A stretch of DNA of 64,000 nt from Tupaia tana (GCA_026018925.1 JAKSZU010000031.1:13967649-14031648), one strand, 5' to 3'; numbered from the stretch's first letter, positions 26,624-37,679 are shown. The notes: a model not told the origin generated them from the sequence alone. A program made the numbers and translations.

Positions 26624-28034
26624 GGCCTGAGAGGAAAGCAGGCCTGTGCTGTGAGTGCCACCCCAGCTCCCCGACGGGCTCGGCAGGTGCGGAGGGGCGG
26701 CGGGCCAGACCCGAGTGACACCTTAACCTCCACACGCTCGGTGCAAGCCGGCTTCTGTCTGCCGGACTGCGCTCGGGGAACAGCAAGGACCCAGCCACCC
26801 TGGGGGCTCTCCGTGGAGCTGGAGCTCCCTGGCCGGGAACCTGCCGAGGAGAGTGGGAACGCTGCCAGGATCCCCTCGAAGACACCTCCGTAGGCTCCCC
26901 GGGGCTCTCCCACCCAGCCAGCTTGTCGCCCGTAGCCCACGACCCAGCGAGCTCAGTCAGCCCCGCTGTCACTCGGCACACCGGGGCCCCTGAGGCTCCA
27001 AGCGGCACAGTGACTTCCAGGACAGCAGAGAGGTTTGGTGGGGCAGGCACTTGACCCTCCACGCTGCAGAGTGTCTGCCCCCGCCCAGCCATCTCCCTCC
27101 CAGGAAGGATAGTCACAACCCTGTCCTTCCTCTCAATTCATTCCCGAACACTCTGCGATCGAATTTGCTCTGCCAAAGTCTTCCTCTTGCTAAGATGGGC
27201 TTTGCCAAATCTCCCTCAGTGGGCTTAACAGGCTTGTTACAGAAATCCCTGCCCGCATTCCAGACCCAGAAGAGGGTTCGCCTCACTGACAGCAGGCCGG
27301 TCCCCCAGACACTCACCCATTCCACGCTCGACTCACAAACCGGGCCTCGGCAGTCCCACGGCCCCAGCTGGGCTGGCCCAGGCTGGGACAGGTGGGTGGC
27401 GGCCACTCCCTTCCTACTCGTCCCTCCCTCCCCGGTCTTGGCCAAACCAGCCCGAGAACCCATGAAGGGCGCTGTCACCCGGCTCTGACCCCGGGAGCTG
27501 AGGAGCCACAGTGGCAGCCTCCGCCCGCGAAGCCGCAGAAACCAGACTGCAGGGCGACACCCCTCATGCAGGAGCCCCGGAAGGGCCTCGTCCAGCACCG
27601 GACAGGCCACCGCACGCTGTGCCTACACAGCACGCCAAGCCGGGACAGGGCTCTGGAGGACTCCTGACACCGGAGAGAGCCCACCTGGTGGAGCACTGTG
27701 CACAGGACCCGCCCCCGTGACCTGAGCCCCCTGCAAGCCCTCCTGCCACAGCCGATGCTCCCACGCACGTAACGGTGCACAGGTCTGCCTAGGCCGCCAG
27801 GGAGCCCCACCACCCGGTCTACCCGGAGAGGTGGCAGGCAGCTCCTCACAGTCAGGTGTGGGGGGGGAGGGCCTGCGCTAACAGGTGCACTGGAGCTCCA
27901 GCTCAGGAGCTACCCGGGTAGGTCCCCAGGACAGTCCACCCTGGGCGGCTGTGCACACGTTCCCAGCTGTGTGGGCCATTCAGGGAGGCCCCAAAAGCTC
28001 CTCGCACACCGAGAACGCGGGCAGGTGCACACGG
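26624..28034. other. Upstream flank of the regucalcin-like gene, no other gene seen
   Basis: Should contain the promoter and any 5' non-coding exon. I see no TATA box or clear non-coding exon. Around 27,110-27,350 the sequence is less GC-rich and may be an old interspersed repeat that I cannot name. Confidence 0.4.
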
Positions 28035-28330
28035 AGCCCCCCACGAAAGGGGTCCACTGGGCAGGCGCACACGGAGCCCCATGATGGGGTCCACCCGGCA
28101 GACTCACACGGAGCCCCATGACGGGGTCCACCCGGCAGACTCACACGGAGCCCCATGACGGGGTCCACCCGGCAGACTCACACGGAGCCCCATGACGGGG
28201 TCCACCCGGCAGACTCACACGGAGCCCCATGACGGGGTCCACCCGGCAGACTCACACGGAGCCCCATGACGGGGTCCACTTGGGCAGGTGCACACGGAGC
28301 CCCAGGTGCGGGGTCCACCCAGGCAGGAGC
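28035..28330. repeat. 37-bp minisatellite (about 8 units)
   Basis: Units contain GACGGGGTCCACCCGGCAGA and CTCACACGGAGCCCCAT. Central units are nearly identical and outer units diverge. Confidence 0.95.
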
Positions 28331-30053
28331 ACAGGGGGCCCCGCAGGGCTCTGCTCACAGAAGAGTGGGAGCTCTGCTACCAAGCACGGGGGCCTCCCCT
28401 GCTCATCAGACCCGACCCTCTGCAGTTCGGAGCGGGGTGGAGCCCCTGCGCTTTGGAGTGGGGTGGTGCTCTCAGGGCCCTGAGCTCAGCCTCCCCTCTC
28501 CACCTCTGCAGGGGTCCTAGGTTCTACTTTGCCAGCTCGGCCCTCCGGGCACTTCCAGAGTCTCTGCCCCAAGGGAAGGCTGGTGGGTGCCGCTGCCTCC
28601 TGGGCCTCCAGGCTTCTGTCCTCCCCACCACCCACTTCCTGTGTCAGACCCCAGCAGGCCGTGGGGCAGAAGGGGGTTTCTGAGTGCTGCCCCTCACTGC
28701 AGGCCACAAGCCCTGGATCAGGCTTCTGGGTACCGACAGGTTGGCACCAGCATCTGTCCCGCGCTCCCTGTGGGCTGGCTCCTGAGTGACAGGGTCGCCC
28801 ACACCAATGCCCCTTCCCTGCCGGAAGGCCCCCAGTGGACACTCCCTGTGATCCCAGGGCCTGCTGCAAGGCCCCACCCAGGCTGCGGGGACCCTGAAAA
28901 GCATTCGGACAGCCCTCGGAAGAGAAGGTGCATCCGAGGTGCAGGGTCTCTGTGTCCGGCCACAACGTCCCAAGGCTGGGTTTCCAAGCCAGTGCCCTGT
29001 GGCACCCTGGGACCCAACCCAGGGCCTTGCCTCAGGTCCTAGGGCCTGACCCTGCACTGCAGTGTCCTCCACGCAGCCCTGGCAGCCCAGGGCGGTGGCA
29101 CCAAGCTAGGGTCCAAGGTGCAGGCAGGCCTTGGCCGTGACGGTCGGCCCGACTGCCTCCTGGCCATGCCCGAGACAGGGTGGTGGACCCTAGCTCTCCA
29201 AGAAGTGTGCCGAGGTTCTCAAGAAGGTCGGAGCTGGGAAGGACACACTCACCTATGGAAGGTGTGACGAGGACCGAGCAGTGACCCCGACCCCAGGGAC
29301 CAGAGGACGCCCTTGGTCTGCGGAGCACAGGAGTGTGCCTGCGCCTTGGAGCTCAGGGGTCAGGAAGACGGCCCCACGCACACCCAAAGCCAGTCTGCCG
29401 GGAGCTGCACTAGCCCTGTGTCTCCGACGCTCCCGTGGCCCCGGCACTGAAGCAGGGCTAGTCCCCAGCTTTCACACTGCCGTGGACGCAGGCCCCTCCT
29501 GCAGGGACGCCCTTCTCCGAGGCCCCACCTGCTGGCTTTCTCCTACCTGCGGGACTCTCCTCCTCAGCCTCCTTGCGCCTCCTTGGGCCTCGATGCCGCA
29601 CGGAGCCCATGGCATCTACACGGGCACTGCGGACCGATGATCTCACCCGTCCCGTGACTCCAACCCAGCCCCCTCCCCGCGATGACTCCCAGGTTTATAG
29701 CTACACTCCTGGTCTCGGTGCATTGCCCCGCACCCACTGGGGAGTGTCCCAGGCATCGGAGCCAGCTGGCCAAGAGCTCCTTCCACCCCCGCGCTCTCCC
29801 CCTCCTCGCACTCACTCAGAACATGACCCAACAGCACCCCCAGTACTGCTGTGCTGGGCTGACCATCCTCTATGTGCACACGGCACTCCGAGTACCAGCT
29901 CCCCGGTCCCTCTGTGTGGGCCGGGCACCCCAGTCCTGCACTCAGCACCCGGAGTACCAGCTCCCCGGTCCCTCTGTGTGGGCTGGGCAGACATGGCCAC
30001 CTCAGTGCGCTGTCGGAAGCCAGACTGAAGGAGCGATGGGAGCCCAGCTCTGC
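28331..30053. other. No gene seen
   Basis: GC-rich sequence. Two similar segments with GTACCAGCTCCCCGGTCCCT (about 29,892 and 29,953) form a short 61-bp tandem duplication. No exon recognised. Confidence 0.45.
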
Positions 30054-30275
30054 AAAGGTCTTGGTGGCACAGTGGTTAGGGTTGCAGCTGGAGTGTCAGA
30101 CCTGGCAGCTTCAAACCAACGCCTGTTGCAGGCGCATGCCCCAAATCTCAGGAGGAGAAGACGGGATGGCGGTGTGGCCATTCTGCCGGGGAGTCTTTCC
30201 TCTCCCTTTCTGTCTTTGTCTGTCTCTCTGGCGAACATATGCAACCTATGTTAAAAAAATCTTTAAAAAATAAGG
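30054..30275 (+). mobile_element. SINE type A, diverged
   Basis: Head GGTCTTGGTGGCACAGTGG, CAGGAGGAGAAGACGGGATG segment and CCTATGTTAAAAAAATC end. Confidence 0.8.
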
Positions 30276-30450
30276 GGGGGTAGCAAGTTTTGGGGAAGGT
30301 GAAGGTGCTAGACTCCCACACGGTCCACTGCGGTTCAAGTCCCAGGCTTGGCAGGTTGCTTTTCCACTTCCTGTCCTTCTCTCCTGAGCACGCATGCCCT
30401 ATAGCAAATTTACTACTAATAATAACTCAAATGAAATAAGTAATTTTTTA
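30276..30450 (+). mobile_element. SINE type B-like with CTATAGCAAA end
   Basis: GGTTCAAGTCCCAGGC box, GGTTGCTTTTCCACTTC, and a GCCCTATAGCAAATTTAC end with TAATAATAA tail. It follows the preceding SINE directly. Confidence 0.8.
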
Positions 30451-30884
30451 AACCAATGAAAGAGGTCACGTGCACTGAGCCAGGCGGGTCCTAGGGCCCC
30501 TGAGTCCCTGAGTCCCTGTAAGGCCCTGAGGGATGCATGGGGGGGGGGGGGAGACAGGTGCTGTTCTGTGAATGTCTGTGGCTTACACCCGCGGACTGTG
30601 AGGGTTAGACCAGGTCGTGGGGAGCCCCACGTGAATGACTTGTCACAGGTGTGGACTTGCTCCGCTGTGGTGGCACTCGGAGGCCCGCCTTGGGGGAGTA
30701 ACGGGCTAGGTGAGGTCGTCAGAGCAGGCCCCACCATGAGACTGGCTTCGCGGGGCAGGAAGGAGGCCTCGCCCTCTCATCCAGGATCCTCGTGTCAGGA
30801 CACAGCGGGAGCCTCTGCGGCTGTCCGTGTCTTCCTCTGGGTCCGGGGGCGTCTACCCGAATGCTCCTGTGGCATCAGTTAGAG
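30451..30884. other. No gene seen
   Basis: Contains a poly-G run at about 30,539-30,552. Confidence 0.4.
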
Positions 30885-31265
30885 AGAACTACTGAGGCGA
30901 CGGGCTCCCACGTTCCCAGGGGCCTGGACACAGACACTGTCCCCCCGTCCTGGAGGCTGGAGGCCAGAGCCCGAGGTCCAGGGGAGGCAGGGCTGGCTCC
31001 TCCCGAGCCCTCTCTCCTCGGCGTGGAGATGCCGTCTTCGGCTGGAGCCCGAGGTCCAGGGGAGGCAGGGCTGGCTCCTCCCGAGCCCTCTCTCCTCGGC
31101 GTGGAGACGGCGTCTCCGCCCTGCGTCCTCACGTGGCCGTCCCCTGTGAGTGTCTGTGTCCTTGTCTCTTCTCATAGGACCCCTGTCCTACTGGGTCAGG
31201 GCCACCCTGGTGACCCCATTTTCCTTTACCATCCACACAGTCACTCCGAGGTCCAGGGGTGACGG
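30885..31265 (-). mobile_element. MLT1-like MaLR LTR (minus)
   Basis: Reads as the reverse of the MLT1 3' half and middle: GTCCTGGAGGCTGGAGGCC, GGCAGGGCTGGCTCCTCCC, GTCCTCACGTGGCCGTC, TGTCTGTGTCCTTGTCTC and TTCTCATAGGACCCC. Part of it is duplicated in tandem (30,968-31,124). Fossil LTR. Confidence 0.65.
30968..31124. repeat. 78-bp tandem duplication inside the MaLR LTR (2 units)
   Basis: AGCCCGAGGTCCAGGGGAGG starts at 30,968 and again at 31,046 with nearly identical following sequence. Confidence 0.95.
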
Positions 31266-31685
31266 TGTCAGCCTGTGACTCTCCGGGAGGGGCTCGGAGC
31301 AGTCAGGGCACCGTCCTGGGCTCCTGCGTGTCTGCCCCGACCCCTGGAGTTCTGGGCTGGTGCCGAGTTCTGGGGTGGTGCGGGGCACGGGGAGGTGGCC
31401 CACAGCAGTGGCCGGCGTCCCTGTGGGCCCTCCCCTGCAGTCAACACTGAGGAGCCAGAGCCCGCGTTCTCCAGGGTGAGTGCCTCTCGGGTGTCTGCCG
31501 TCCACACACGGGGCGTCCACGTGACAGTTACAGGAGCCGCTCAGGGTCTGCAAACCAAGGACCTGCAGCCCACCTCCGTGGACGGGGGCCCCGCAGAGAG
31601 CCTGGAGAAGCCCCGGGCAGCTGGGGCAGTTAGCGGCTGTGCCCTGCCCGGGGAGCCTGGAGTGACTAGAGCTGCAGAAAGATCT
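31266..31685. other. No gene seen
   Basis: GC-rich sequence between an LTR and a SINE. Nothing recognised. Confidence 0.4.
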
Positions 31686-31870
31686 GGACCAGCAGGGGGC
31701 GTAGTGGTTAAGGTGCTGGACACTCCCACATGGCCAACCACGGCTTGAGTCCCAGACCTGGCGGCTGGCTTTCTCACGTTCCCTCTCTTTCACTCTCTGT
31801 GTTTCTCTCTGGCCAAATTAAAACAAATGAATGAATAAATAAAATTAAATAATTCCTTAAAAAAAAAAAG
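31686..31870 (+). mobile_element. SINE type B
   Basis: ACCAGCAGGGGGCGTAGTGG head, CT stretch and AAATGAATGAATAAATAAAA tail. Confidence 0.93.
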
Positions 31871-31997
31871 ATCCGGGAGGGCTGGGGGCTGCTGGGAGCC
31901 GCAGGGCCGGTGAGCAGCACCAGGCCCACACACCTGCACGTCCCGCGTCCAGTCCGCAGAGCAAGGGGAGGTCTTTTCTGCTGTGGCAGGCCTCTGG

Positions 31998-32240
31998 GTG
32001 GGGACAGCAGGTGGCCTGGCGGGTAAAGTACTAGACTCCCGCACACCAGCCACAATGTGAGCCCCACACCCAGTGGCTTGAAACTCATGCTGGTGCGTGC
32101 GTGCCCCAGATCCCAAGAGGAGACTGGAGAAGGCGGCGGTGCGGCCGCCCCCATCCCTGGAGGGTGGTTTCCCACGCTGTCTCTCTGTCTCTCTCTCTGG
32201 TGAGCACACACATGCCCTAAGGCACAAACCTGACAAAGGC
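31998..32240 (+). mobile_element. SINE type A
   Basis: GGGGACAGCAGGTGGCCTGG head, CCAAGAGGAGACTGGAGAAG segment and CCCTAAGGCACAAACC end. Confidence 0.88.
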
Positions 32241-32385
32241 CCTTGGTCTAGGGCAGCCTGCAGAGACGACCAGACCGGTATCTCCGGGGGAAACTGAGGC
32301 ACGGAGCTTTAGTGACTCGTCCAGGGAACCTGTTTGACTGGAAACCAGGCAGTCTTGCTGCAGCGGGGCCTGGGCTCTACAGAGG

Positions 32386-32388
<3 letters not shown>

Positions 32389-32423
<35 letters not shown>
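32389..32423. repeat. (CA)n microsatellite
   Basis: About 17 perfect CA dinucleotides. Confidence 0.98.
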
Positions 32424-32425
<2 letters not shown>

Positions 32426-32799
32426 GAGGGTACGGCATGAGCAGGCCGGGCTCCATCAGGGGCACCGAAGCCACTATGGCAGCCGAGGGGAGGGATGTGT
32501 GCAAGTCGGGGGTTCTCGGCTAGGGGACAGCAGTCAGACCCCAGGAGGGTGGGCACAGCCGGGTACGGGAGAGCGATCAGACCCCGGGAGGGTGGGCACG
32601 GCTGGCCCGCAGGGTGGGGCCACAGCTGGGACACCCCCCCACTCAGTGCCGACAGTCTTGGCTTTCCCGTCACTGTGGGTCAGTTGTCTGCACCTCAGAG
32701 TTCAGCCACCGAGGGCAGATGGAGGACCACGGGTTTTCCATCCGTGGAGACCCACAGCAGCGTGGGACTGGCTGAGCTGAGGCCGACGGGAGGTGGTGT

Positions 32800-33475
32800 T
32801 TACTGGATGGGTGCGGAGTTTGAGCTGGGCAGATGGGAACGTGGAGGGGCGCGGGGTTTCAGATGGGAACATGGGGTCAGGGGTCTCAGGTGGGAAGTGG
32901 CGGGTGCGGGGTCTCAGAAGGGAATGTGGGGGGCACCGGCTTTCAGATGGGAACTTGGGGGCTGCAGGCTTTCAGATGAGAATATTGGGGTGCTGGGTTT
33001 CATATGGGAACATGGGGGTGTGGGGTCTCAGAATGGAACGTGGGAGTCGTGGGGTCTCAGACAGGAATATGAGGGGGTGTGGGGTCTCAGACGGGACCTG
33101 AGGGACGTGGGGTCTAAGACTGGAACGGGGGAGTCCTGGGGTCTCAGATGGGACGTGGGGGGTTTAGGCTTTGAGATGAGAATATTTGGGCGCGGGGTTT
33201 CATATGGGTACATGGGGTCGGTGGAGTTTCAGATTGGATCGTGGGGGCGTGGGGTCAGGTGGGAACGTGGGGGGCGTGGGGTCTCAGACAGGACCTGGGG
33301 GACACGGGGTCTAAGACGGGAACGGGGGAGTCCTGGGCTCTAAGACGGGACGTGGGGGGTGCAGGCTTTCAGATGAGAATATTGGGGCGCTGGGTTTCAT
33401 ATGGGAACATGGGGGCGGTGGGGTTTCAGATTGGAATACGGGGGGCGTGGGGTCAGGTGGGACCGTTCAGGGTGG
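32800..33475. repeat. G-rich degenerate minisatellite with a 198-bp higher-order period
   Basis: Short G-rich units of about 33-37 bp (GGGGTCTCAGATGGGAACGT-like). The landmark GGGTTTCATATGGG recurs at 32,995, 33,195 and 33,392, so about 198-bp blocks were duplicated on top of the short period. All guanine runs are on the plus strand. Confidence 0.9.
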
Positions 33476-33929
33476 ACCAGGGACAGGGCTGCACAGCTGG
33501 GACCTGCACATGCCAGTGACCTGCACATGTGACGAGTCAATTTCATGTCTCTAAACTTTACCACAACAAAGAACAACGCCCTCTTCACTGAGCGAAGGGG
33601 AGGAGGCCCGCGGCCTCTGAGACAGGGCTTAGGTGGGTCAGGGACCTGGTCCTTCAGGGCTGTCCCCACCCGGGCCTGGGTGGTGGCATGGTGTAGCCGA
33701 GGAAACAGTTCCACCGCACCGGGACCCTGAGCAGCACGGCTCGCTCTCGAGGCGCGTGTGGCCCATCAGGTCGGTCCGTTCGGAAAGCTGTGGGTGTGCA
33801 AGACAGCGCGCGGCCGGGAGAGGGCGCCGCTGGAAGACGCTTGCAGGGCGGGACGCGCAGTGCAGGGGGACGGCGGACACGGCCGGGCGTGAGGCGCAGT
33901 GCGGCCGCTTGACTTCCCTGGGCTGCTGC
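33476..33929. other. No gene seen
   Basis: Sequence grading from the G-rich array into CpG-rich LTR-like sequence. No gene recognised. Confidence 0.4.
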
Positions 33930-34615
33930 GACGCCCTTTGGGCTCCACTGCACCCTGCACCACCTCCGGCTCCCCTCGGCCCCTGCACCGCTGTTAGGGG
34001 CAGGCGGGCTCTGCTTGGTCCCTGCGCCGCCCTTCGGCTCTGATTCAGCCCGGCCCGCCTCCGTTTCGGTGCACCCTGCGTGCAGCCCTGGCAGACACCG
34101 GTGGTTTCGCGCAGGAAAGAATTCAAGACCGCTGAGCCAGATCGGCCCCGCTCAGCGTCTGTATTCGGGTCCTCCCCACGCGTCCCCTGCACCACGTTCC
34201 GCTGCGTTCGGCTGCACTAGGACGGCGCTCGGTACCTGCTCCACGTTCGGCTGCACTCGGGCGCAGGTCGGCCTGGCCCGCCGCCTTTCGGCTACACTCG
34301 GGTGGCGCTCGGCCCCTGCACCACGTTCGGCTGCACTCGGGCGGCGCTCGGCCTGGCCCGCCGCCTTTCGGCTGCACTCGGGCGCCGCTCGGCCCCTGCA
34401 CCACGTTCGGCTGCACTCGGACACCGCTCGGGCCGGCCCGCCGCCTTTCGGCTGTACTCGGGCGCCGCTCGGCCCGGCCCGTGGTCGCCCCGCCTCTACA
34501 ACGTGGTCGGCGTCACTCCGGCGTCGCGAGCGGGTCCCGTGATTTGGCGCACTCTGGTCTGAGCAGCATCAGCGGACACCGGTGGGTTCTCGCAGGAAGT
34601 GATTTAAGAGCTAGC
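33930..34615 (-). mobile_element. CpG-rich retroviral LTR-like sequence with tandem repeats (minus)
   Basis: On the minus strand CTATAAACTCAG at about 34,635 precedes CACTTCCTGCGAGAACCCAC (34,582-34,601), and a second similar end, TTCTTTCCTGCGCGAAACCA, lies about 478 bp away (near 34,105-34,125). Both resemble retroviral R-U5 ends. The interval is filled by the repeat at 34,170-34,500. Family not assigned. No coding parts seen. Confidence 0.45.
34170..34500. repeat. 39-40-bp CpG-rich tandem repeat in alternating types (about 8 units)
   Basis: TTCGGCTGCACTCGGGCG-like text recurs at about 34,249, 34,289, 34,328, 34,368, 34,407 and 34,447. It is followed alternately by CCGCTCGGCCCCTGCACCAC and GCTCGGCCTGGCCCGCCGCC, giving 79-bp dimers. 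Confidence 0.9.
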
Positions 34616-35149
34616 GTGGAGGGAGCGGGAACTGAGTTTATAGAGGCACGTGCTCAGATGGAGCCACTGCATGGGGAAGCCGCTCTTAGGGGACGTTCTC
34701 TCCGCTCACGGAGCCGTTTCCTGCCCTCCAGCCCAGCTGTTCCGCCATCCATTCCGGGCTCTCCGTTTCCCCTCCGCCCCCTTACTCTCCGCTGCTGCAC
34801 ATGTCCTCCTCCGGGGGGGAGAGTCTCACTATCTAGTGTCCCTCCCTGTCATCGCCACCCCAGCTCCCTGACCCCTCATTTCCCCGTCTGCATCTGGGTT
34901 TGTTCGCTGTCAGCGCTCTCTCGCCCGCGCTTTCCAGCAGTCTCCGTCTTCGCCCGCCGGCGCCATCCGTGCATCTCGGTCACTCTCTGCAAATCCGTCC
35001 ACCTTCGTCTCTTTCCGTCAGGCTCCGTGTCTTCCCGCGGCGCTGCTCGTGTTCCTCCGCAGCGTGCGCTTTGCAGCCCACTCCCGCGTCCTAACGCGTC
35101 TCCATGTCCGCCCGCGGTCGCCAGTCTCTGCCTGCAAGGTTAGGGGCGC
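34616..35149. other. C/T-rich sequence, no gene seen
   Basis: Pyrimidine-rich, CpG-containing sequence next to the LTR-like region. No exon supported. Confidence 0.4.
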
Positions 35150-35470
35150 CGTGCCCCCATAAGTTCTCGCCAGGCTGATACGGGCGGCGGTCCCTGACCA
35201 GTGTCCGCGGGTGGGTCCCCAGGTCCCTTGGGAAGGCGGCGCTGGCTGGGTATCCCAAAGCATGTGCCAGGCCCGGGTGTGCGCCGAGTCCCTGACCCTG
35301 GGCCCTTTGGGAGGTAGTGCTGGGCACTGCAGGGCTTGGCGCGGGGTCGGTGTGGGCAGCGGTCCCTGACCCTGGGACTGCCATTGTCGGCAGGCCCTTT
35401 GGGAAGGCTGGTGGAACAGGGAAAGTCGCCAGGACTCGGTCCCCCTATGCACAGGGACAGTACTGGGGCC
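35150..35470. repeat. Degenerate about 100-bp tandem repeat
   Basis: The elements GCGGTCCCTGACC and CCCTTTGGGAAGGC recur three times with diverged spacers. The long minus-strand frame across it shows the same repetition and is not recognised as a protein. Confidence 0.55.
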
Positions 35471-36029
35471 TCCTGGAGGGGTGGAGTGGGGGTGGCCTGC
35501 AGATTCAGGAGTGAGCCTGGAGGGAGAGTCAGCTGAGTGTGTTGAGGGACGACCCAGGGCCAGCCACTCCATGGGGGTGAGCGCCCCTGCGGGGAGCACT
35601 TCCACACTGTTCCCAGAGAGGACAGAACTGTCACCTGCAGGGCCGCACAGCTGGGCTTCCTGCAGGCTGGGCCGAACCTGGGCGCCTCTGCCTGCAAGCT
35701 CCATGCTGCTTCTGGGGCCCTGGCCACAGCCTGGAGGCCTAGGCTCAGCCAGGGCCTGTGCAGTCTGCTGTGGTAAGCGTTGTTCTCCCCGCGAGTGTGT
35801 CTAGGGGGAAAGGAAACGTTTCCTATCGCGGCGTGCTCCAGGGCCGCGCGCGGTATGGGGAGAGCAGGAGTTCCCAGGTTGCTAGACACTGGGGGACCTT
35901 GATGGTTCCTCCGGCCTGGCTGCGACCGAAAGCGCACAGATTGAACTTGGGTGGAATGGAGACCAGGAGCTAAACGCCGCCCAGCACACACAGGGTCTGC
36001 CTTAAGGATGGTGCAGGGTGCTGCAGGAA
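35471..36029. other. No gene seen
   Basis: GC-rich sequence, minus-strand frame open but unrecognised. Confidence 0.4.
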
Positions 36030-36245
36030 AGCACAAGTAGAAAACGGTCCACACAGCGGCCAGGCGGCGGTGCCCACGGCCGACCGAGAGGCTTGAAACC
36101 CCCAGGAGCAGGGGAGTGCGTGCGCAGTCCTGAGCGGGAAGTGCGGGGAAGGTGTGGTGGCATGGCTACTCCTCCTTGGGGCAGCGTGATCTCCCACATC
36201 TCTGTCTCTGGCGACTGTTCCCTGCCTGTGCCAAAAGGGACAAGA
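36030..36245 (+). mobile_element. Probable SINE type A relic
   Basis: Weak match in the right order: GAGGCTTGAAACCCCCAGG, TGGTGGCATGGCTACTCC and TCTCTGTCTCTGGCGAC. Heavily diverged. Confidence 0.45.
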
Positions 36246-36639
36246 ACGGAAAGAATAGTGGGGGGACCTAAGACGTATGGGGCCGAAGTGCAGGAGGCGC
36301 CCAGTTTGATCCTGATGTGTACATCTATGAGGCGTATTCGGCATGCTGGGAAAACTGGTATATTTATTTATTGGCCATCGGTTATGAAGGCATCACTGAC
36401 GATTATGTTCGGCCTGACAGCGGCATCTGGTGACGTTAGTCTTTCTTCCGAGACCAGGGCGTGCTGCAAAAGCCTGGCCCGGGGGCACTCCGGCCGCAGT
36501 GGGGTGTCTGCGAACTCTGCCTTGAAGGGCAAGAACTGCACCTGCCAGACACCCCGCAGGGAAGACCTCAGGGCACAGGCCAGAACACGACGGGCAGCCT
36601 CTGCGAGCAACATTGGCGGGGACCCCACTATGATAGGGA

Positions 36640-37560
36640 GAGGCCCACAGCGAAGAGTCAGGGCGCTAGGTTACAATACCCAGAGCTCTCCGGGAGGACC
36701 GCCACTGGGCCTGTGCCAGACGCCATTATCCAGGCCTGCGGGAGGTGGGCTTCCGGCCGAGCGCCAGACTACAATACCCAGGGTCCTCTGGGAGGAAGCC
36801 CGCAAGGCACGGCCCGAGACTACGTGCCCCAGAGCCTTTTGGTAAGGGCACTTCCGGTTATAGCGTCACGCTGCGTTACCTGCGGCCTCCGGAAGGGAGT
36901 TACAGTCCTACAGCCAGGCTACATTACTCAAAGCCTGAGGACCTTGCAGGGGGTAAGACTTCCGGCTCTAGTGTCACGCTATGTGATGTAGAGGTTTCCT
37001 GGAGTAAGACCTACGGGTGTAGCGTCAGACTACGTTACCCACACGTCTCCCGGAGCAACACTTCAGCTTTAAGCATCGGACTACGTTACCCAGAGGCCTG
37101 GGGGTGGGACTTCCGGTCCTGGCGCCGGACTACGTTACCCAGAGGCCTGGGGGTGGGACTTCCGGTCCTGGCGCCGGACTACGTTACCCAGAGGCCTGGG
37201 GGTGGGACTTCCGGTCCTGGCGCCGGACTACGCTACCCAGAGGCCTGGGGGTGGGACTTCCGGTCCTGGCGCCGGACTACGCTACCCAGAGGCCTGGGAG
37301 GAGGGAGGAAAGACGGGAGTCACCGTCAGAGGACATTCCCCACAGGCGCCTGGGAAGAAGGTTTCTGACCCTAACAACCGACTACGTGACCCACAGGCCT
37401 CGGAGTGGGCGGTGGCCCGGAAGCTTTCTCGTGTCAGCCCCCGTGAGGCACAGGCCTCCAGGGGGACGGCTGCAGCCTGCAGGACTAGGATTTATGTAGT
37501 CTCAGGTCTCTCCGAGACCCGCGGGAGGAAGACTTCCGGCTGCAGCGCCGAGGCACCACT
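36640..37560. promoter_or_regulatory. Tandem array of ACTAYRNNNCCCR and ACTTCCGG motifs, including perfect 49-bp repeats
   Basis: From 37,080 to 37,300 a 49-bp unit repeats (starts 37,080, 37,129, 37,178, 37,227, 37,276). Each unit carries ACTACGTTACCCAGAGGCC, an exact fit to the vertebrate promoter motif ACTAYRNNNCCCR associated with ZNF143/SBS sites. The first four units also carry GGGACTTCCGG, the ETS/GABPA core. Diverged units with the same order occur on both sides, for example TTACAATACCCAGAG (about 36,672), ACTACAATACCCAG (36,768), ACTACGTGCCCCAGAG (36,819), ACTACGTTACCCACAC (37,029) and ACTACGTGACCCACAG (37,380). The related array at 60,955-61,330 supports one ancestral structure. What it drives, if anything, is unknown. 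The motif identity is from memory, and the repetition is directly visible. Confidence 0.75.
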
Positions 37561-37679
37561 TCCCCGAGGCCTGCTAGAGTGCTCGCGCCCAGGGGCGCCG
37601 AGTTCTGCTTCTGAGCCCCGAGGCTTTCTCCTGGCCGTAGGCGCGATGCGACACTTCGCCTGTGTCTGAAATCCACGCG

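Noticed and set aside
33638-34195. Ala/Arg-rich minus frames
   Set aside because: Composition follows CpG-rich LTR-like sequence and overlapping frames. No family features.
35140-36054. 304-codon minus frame
   Set aside because: The LPKGP repetition reflects a degenerate tandem repeat. No recognisable domain, and no splice-site support.
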